Origin: Bacteroidaceae bacterium
GTDB lineage: Bacteria > Bacteroidota > Bacteroidia > Bacteroidales > Bacteroidaceae
NCBI GenBank assembly: GCA_017522785.1
Contig: JAFWYF010000015.1
Span: 124,001-188,000 of the forward strand
Direction of reading: 5' to 3'
Length of the DNA: 64,000 nt
Shown: piece after piece, positions 62,185 through 64,000 of the stretch
How the letters are laid out: each line of letters begins with the position of its first letter
How positions within the stretch are numbered: position 1 is the stretch's first letter
The notes under the pieces: model-generated
Databases searched by the model: none
What the model was told of the DNA's origin: nothing
Seen by the model: the letters and a program-made list of their open reading frames with translations, nothing else
Made by a program: the position numbers and the translations under genes

Positions 62185-62222
62185 AAAAGAACTCAGTTGC
62201 ACATGTGCAACTGAGTTCTTTT
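62185..62222. terminator. Shared terminator, perfect palindrome
   Basis: Nineteen bases (62185-62203) and their exact complement (62204-62222), A-run left and T-run right, between the convergent AlkD-like and glycosidase genes. Confidence 0.9.
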
Positions 62223-62240
62223 ATATCATAAATATCTTTT

Positions 62241-64000
62241 TTAGAGCAATACTTTCTTACCATTGCTGATGTAGATTCCATGCTCTGCCTTTTCAACTTT
62301 ACGTCCGCTAAGGTCGTAAATGTTTCCATCTTCGTTATTATTCTCTGCTTTGTCAGATGTAATATCCTCAATACCTACAGTGGGAAATTCTTCTCCAATA
62401 CCATTGAAAATATATACGCTGCTACCGGGAAGAGTCAAAGTGAGTGTCTCGTCGATGTTAATAGGCTCTTCCTCTTTCAATCCACTCAATGCTGCTTGAT
62501 CTGCAAATGCTTTGCTTAGTTTGATGCTGCCATTGTAGTTTGCGGGAATCTCTAATGCCTCACGTAATGTGATGGTTATTGTTTGCTCGCCATTTGCTCC
62601 ATTACGCAAAGTGAATGTAGATTTTGTTCCGTTCCATGCAGCCCAACCATAAATTTCTGCTTTGCTACCTGTCCAAGGATCTCCGCCTACCCAGTGAGCA
62701 TCCATCAATACGTCGGCATTAGCCTCTTGCCATCTGATACAATCGGCCAAGTCGCTCCACAATTTACCGTTCTCTATGGTGTTCATCAAATCGTAGTCGT
62801 TGTAAAGCTCAACCAAGCCACTACCACATGCAAAGGCACAACGCATTTCGTTAAGAATATATTTGTATTCACGAGAATCGCTCGCAGGAGGACCATTCTT
62901 TGTTAGCATGAATCCATGAGTCATCAAAGTGTTGATGGGGCATATTGGCGATCTTGTAACGTAGTTCTGGTGTACAAGATTGTCACGGTATGTAATCCAG
63001 TTCTCTCTATTGATGCTATTGTTACCAATACGATCGTGGTCGTTTTCCTGACGCCATGTTGCATCGCTTATCTGATACCAGAAAGGAGAAGCCCATGTTC
63101 CCACTGTTGTATTGAAGAAGATATCCTCTTTTAGGTTTTCACGAACATATTGCTCTAGGCGAATAATACCCTCGGCATTCTCGTTACCTGTGTCGCCTGC
63201 ATCGGGGCCAACAGATGTGAACTGTCCCGATATTCCATCAAACTTAAAGAAGTTATATTCTCCCTTGCCATCGATGTGCTGGTTTACTACAAGATTCTCT
63301 GCAGCGTTAAGGAATGTCTCGTAGTATGCAGGGTTACTCAACTGCATGCCACCTTTATCGCTCCAATATTGACGACGGTAACTGCCACTTTGGCCATAAC
63401 CACCAACCGGTCCTAACCATGCGCCTACACCTGCATTCATGTCTGCAGCGTTAGCCGCCATATCTTTCATTTCGTTGGGGAATCCGCTGTGGAATGTCCA
63501 TGTTCCGTATTCGTCCCAACCGTCATCTATCATGAAGCTTTTAGGTGCAACACCATATTTTTCGAATAATTGTGTCTTCCATTGAGATATTACATCAAGA
63601 ACCGATTCTGCCTGCATGTTTGTATGCTCTAGTCCGGGAGCTGCATTGTTACGGTTGATGTTTAGTTCATACCAGCTGATGTAGCATGGGAATGCACGCC
63701 AAGGTACTGCACGCTCGCGCTCGCTATATGCCAAGAATGAACGACGTTTCTGTGTCTTGCGAATGTCGCTTTCGGCTTGTGTTCCATCTTGTGCAATCAA
63801 ACCAACAACAGCTCCAACCTTCCAAGTCTCACCAGCTTTGAGTACAACATTGCGACTCCAACGACCTTCAATATTTACAATGTCGGTCATGATTTCTACG
63901 CCGGCTTTTGCCTCGTAAACCTCTACTTTGAATTCGCTAGATGATTCAATAGCGCCCTCTCTATTGTCGCAGAACATGCGAACCGAGAATGTACCATCGT
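62241..64000 (-). CDS. GH-D-like (GH36-related) secreted glycosidase, N-terminus beyond window
   Basis: The last 586 residues of a larger protein; the frame stays open to base 64000. The visible part starts in a beta-sandwich (DGTFSVRMF, then VEVYEAKAGVEIMTDIVNIEG). A TIM barrel with alpha-galactosidase-clan features follows: YISWYELNINR, FMIDDGWDEYGTW (DDGW as in GH36), GVGAWLGPVGGYG, and FFKFDGISGQF, whose Asp could be the nucleophile. A C-terminal beta domain and a type IX-like tail (IYDLSGRKV, GIYISNGKKV) close it. Relatives in Bacteroidales are often mislabelled enterotoxin. Substrate unknown; an alpha-galactoside or alpha-GalNAc is a guess. Confidence 0.65.
   Translation of the reverse strand, partial: DGTFSVRMFCDNREGAIESSSEFKVEVYEAKAGVEIMTDIVNIEGRWSRNVVLKAGETWKVGAVVGLIAQDGTQAESDIRKTQKRRSFLAYSERERAVPWRAFPCYISWYELNINRNNAAPGLEHTNMQAESVLDVISQWKTQLFEKYGVAPKSFMIDDGWDEYGTWTFHSGFPNEMKDMAANAADMNAGVGAWLGPVGGYGQSGSYRRQYWSDKGGMQLSNPAYYETFLNAAENLVVNQHIDGKGEYNFFKFDGISGQFTSVGPDAGDTGNENAEGIIRLEQYVRENLKEDIFFNTTVGTWASPFWYQISDATWRQENDHDRIGNNSINRENWITYRDNLVHQNYVTRSPICPINTLMTHGFMLTKNGPPASDSREYKYILNEMRCAFACGSGLVELYNDYDLMNTIENGKLWSDLADCIRWQEANADVLMDAHWVGGDPWTGSKAEIYGWAAWNGTKSTFTLRNGANGEQTITITLREALEIPANYNGSIKLSKAFADQAALSGLKEEEPINIDETLTLTLPGSSVYIFNGIGEEFPTVGIEDITSDKAENNNEDGNIYDLSGRKVEKAEHGIYISNGKKVLL

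Overview
The window is an AT-rich stretch of a Bacteroidales chromosome, most likely from a gut or mucosal species. The evidence is the Bacteroidota promoter type (TTG or TTTG, 19-21 bases, then TAnnTTTG) ahead of many genes, acidic-residue lipoprotein signals, a DUF5689/TonB-receptor locus, the BamD-RpoZ-DUF4293 gene order, a fused FeoA-FeoB, serine palmitoyltransferase for sphingolipids, and three glycosidases ending in type IX-like C-terminal tails. The genus cannot be fixed from sequence alone. I see no insertion sequence, prophage, integrase or CRISPR array.

Layout. 1-1.5 kb: feoAB (cut by the window edge), an orphan structured small-RNA unit, and a His/Lys-rich secreted protein. 1.6-6.1 kb: a leftward sialic-acid operon (lyase, ManNAc 2-epimerase, MFS transporter, mutarotase). 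6.2-13.6 kb: a SIMPL protein, then a TonB-dependent receptor with two surface lipoproteins (DUF5689 and an OB-fold-like protein), divergent from a secreted endonuclease/exonuclease/phosphatase protein. 14-20.6 kb: flavodoxin-fold oxidoreductase, Na/Pi cotransporter, uvrB and a MATE exporter. 20.8-25.1 kb: a very large GH27-GH16 fusion. 25.4-37 kb: bamD-rpoZ-DUF4293, DsbA-like, bcp, mscS, sulP, HAD, 5'-nucleotidase, DUF456, tspO, a J-domain protein and two lipoproteins. 37.3-40.8 kb: fucI, a mutarotase and fucP. 40.9-47.4 kb: ruvX, def, a TPR protein, thrS and infC-rpmI-rplT. 47.7-54.8 kb: a GH123-GH33 sialidase fusion, a 6S-like RNA and a GH20 hexosaminidase. 54.8-64 kb: mltG, a 51-residue membrane protein, a Wza/BY-kinase pair, serine palmitoyltransferase, tRNA-Pro, HAD, an AlkD-like protein and a truncated GH-D-like glycosidase.

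How it fits together. Several scattered loci share a host-glycan theme. The GH123-GH33, GH20 and GH27-GH16 enzymes could release GalNAc, sialic acid, GlcNAc and galactose. The nan operon imports sialic acid and takes it to GlcNAc, and fucI/mutarotase/fucP imports and isomerises fucose. No SusC/SusD pair lies in the window, and fucose kinase and aldolase are absent.

Most interesting for follow-up: a 6S-like RNA at about 52919-53105 whose promoter, predicted start, closing stem and T-run line up; an orphan sRNA unit at about 767-970; a three-stem RNA between rpmI and rplT (candidate L20 autoregulation site); the two multi-catalytic glycosidases; the receptor/OB-fold/nuclease locus; and a 16-base inverted repeat that would bury the start codon of the flavodoxin-fold gene in read-through mRNA.
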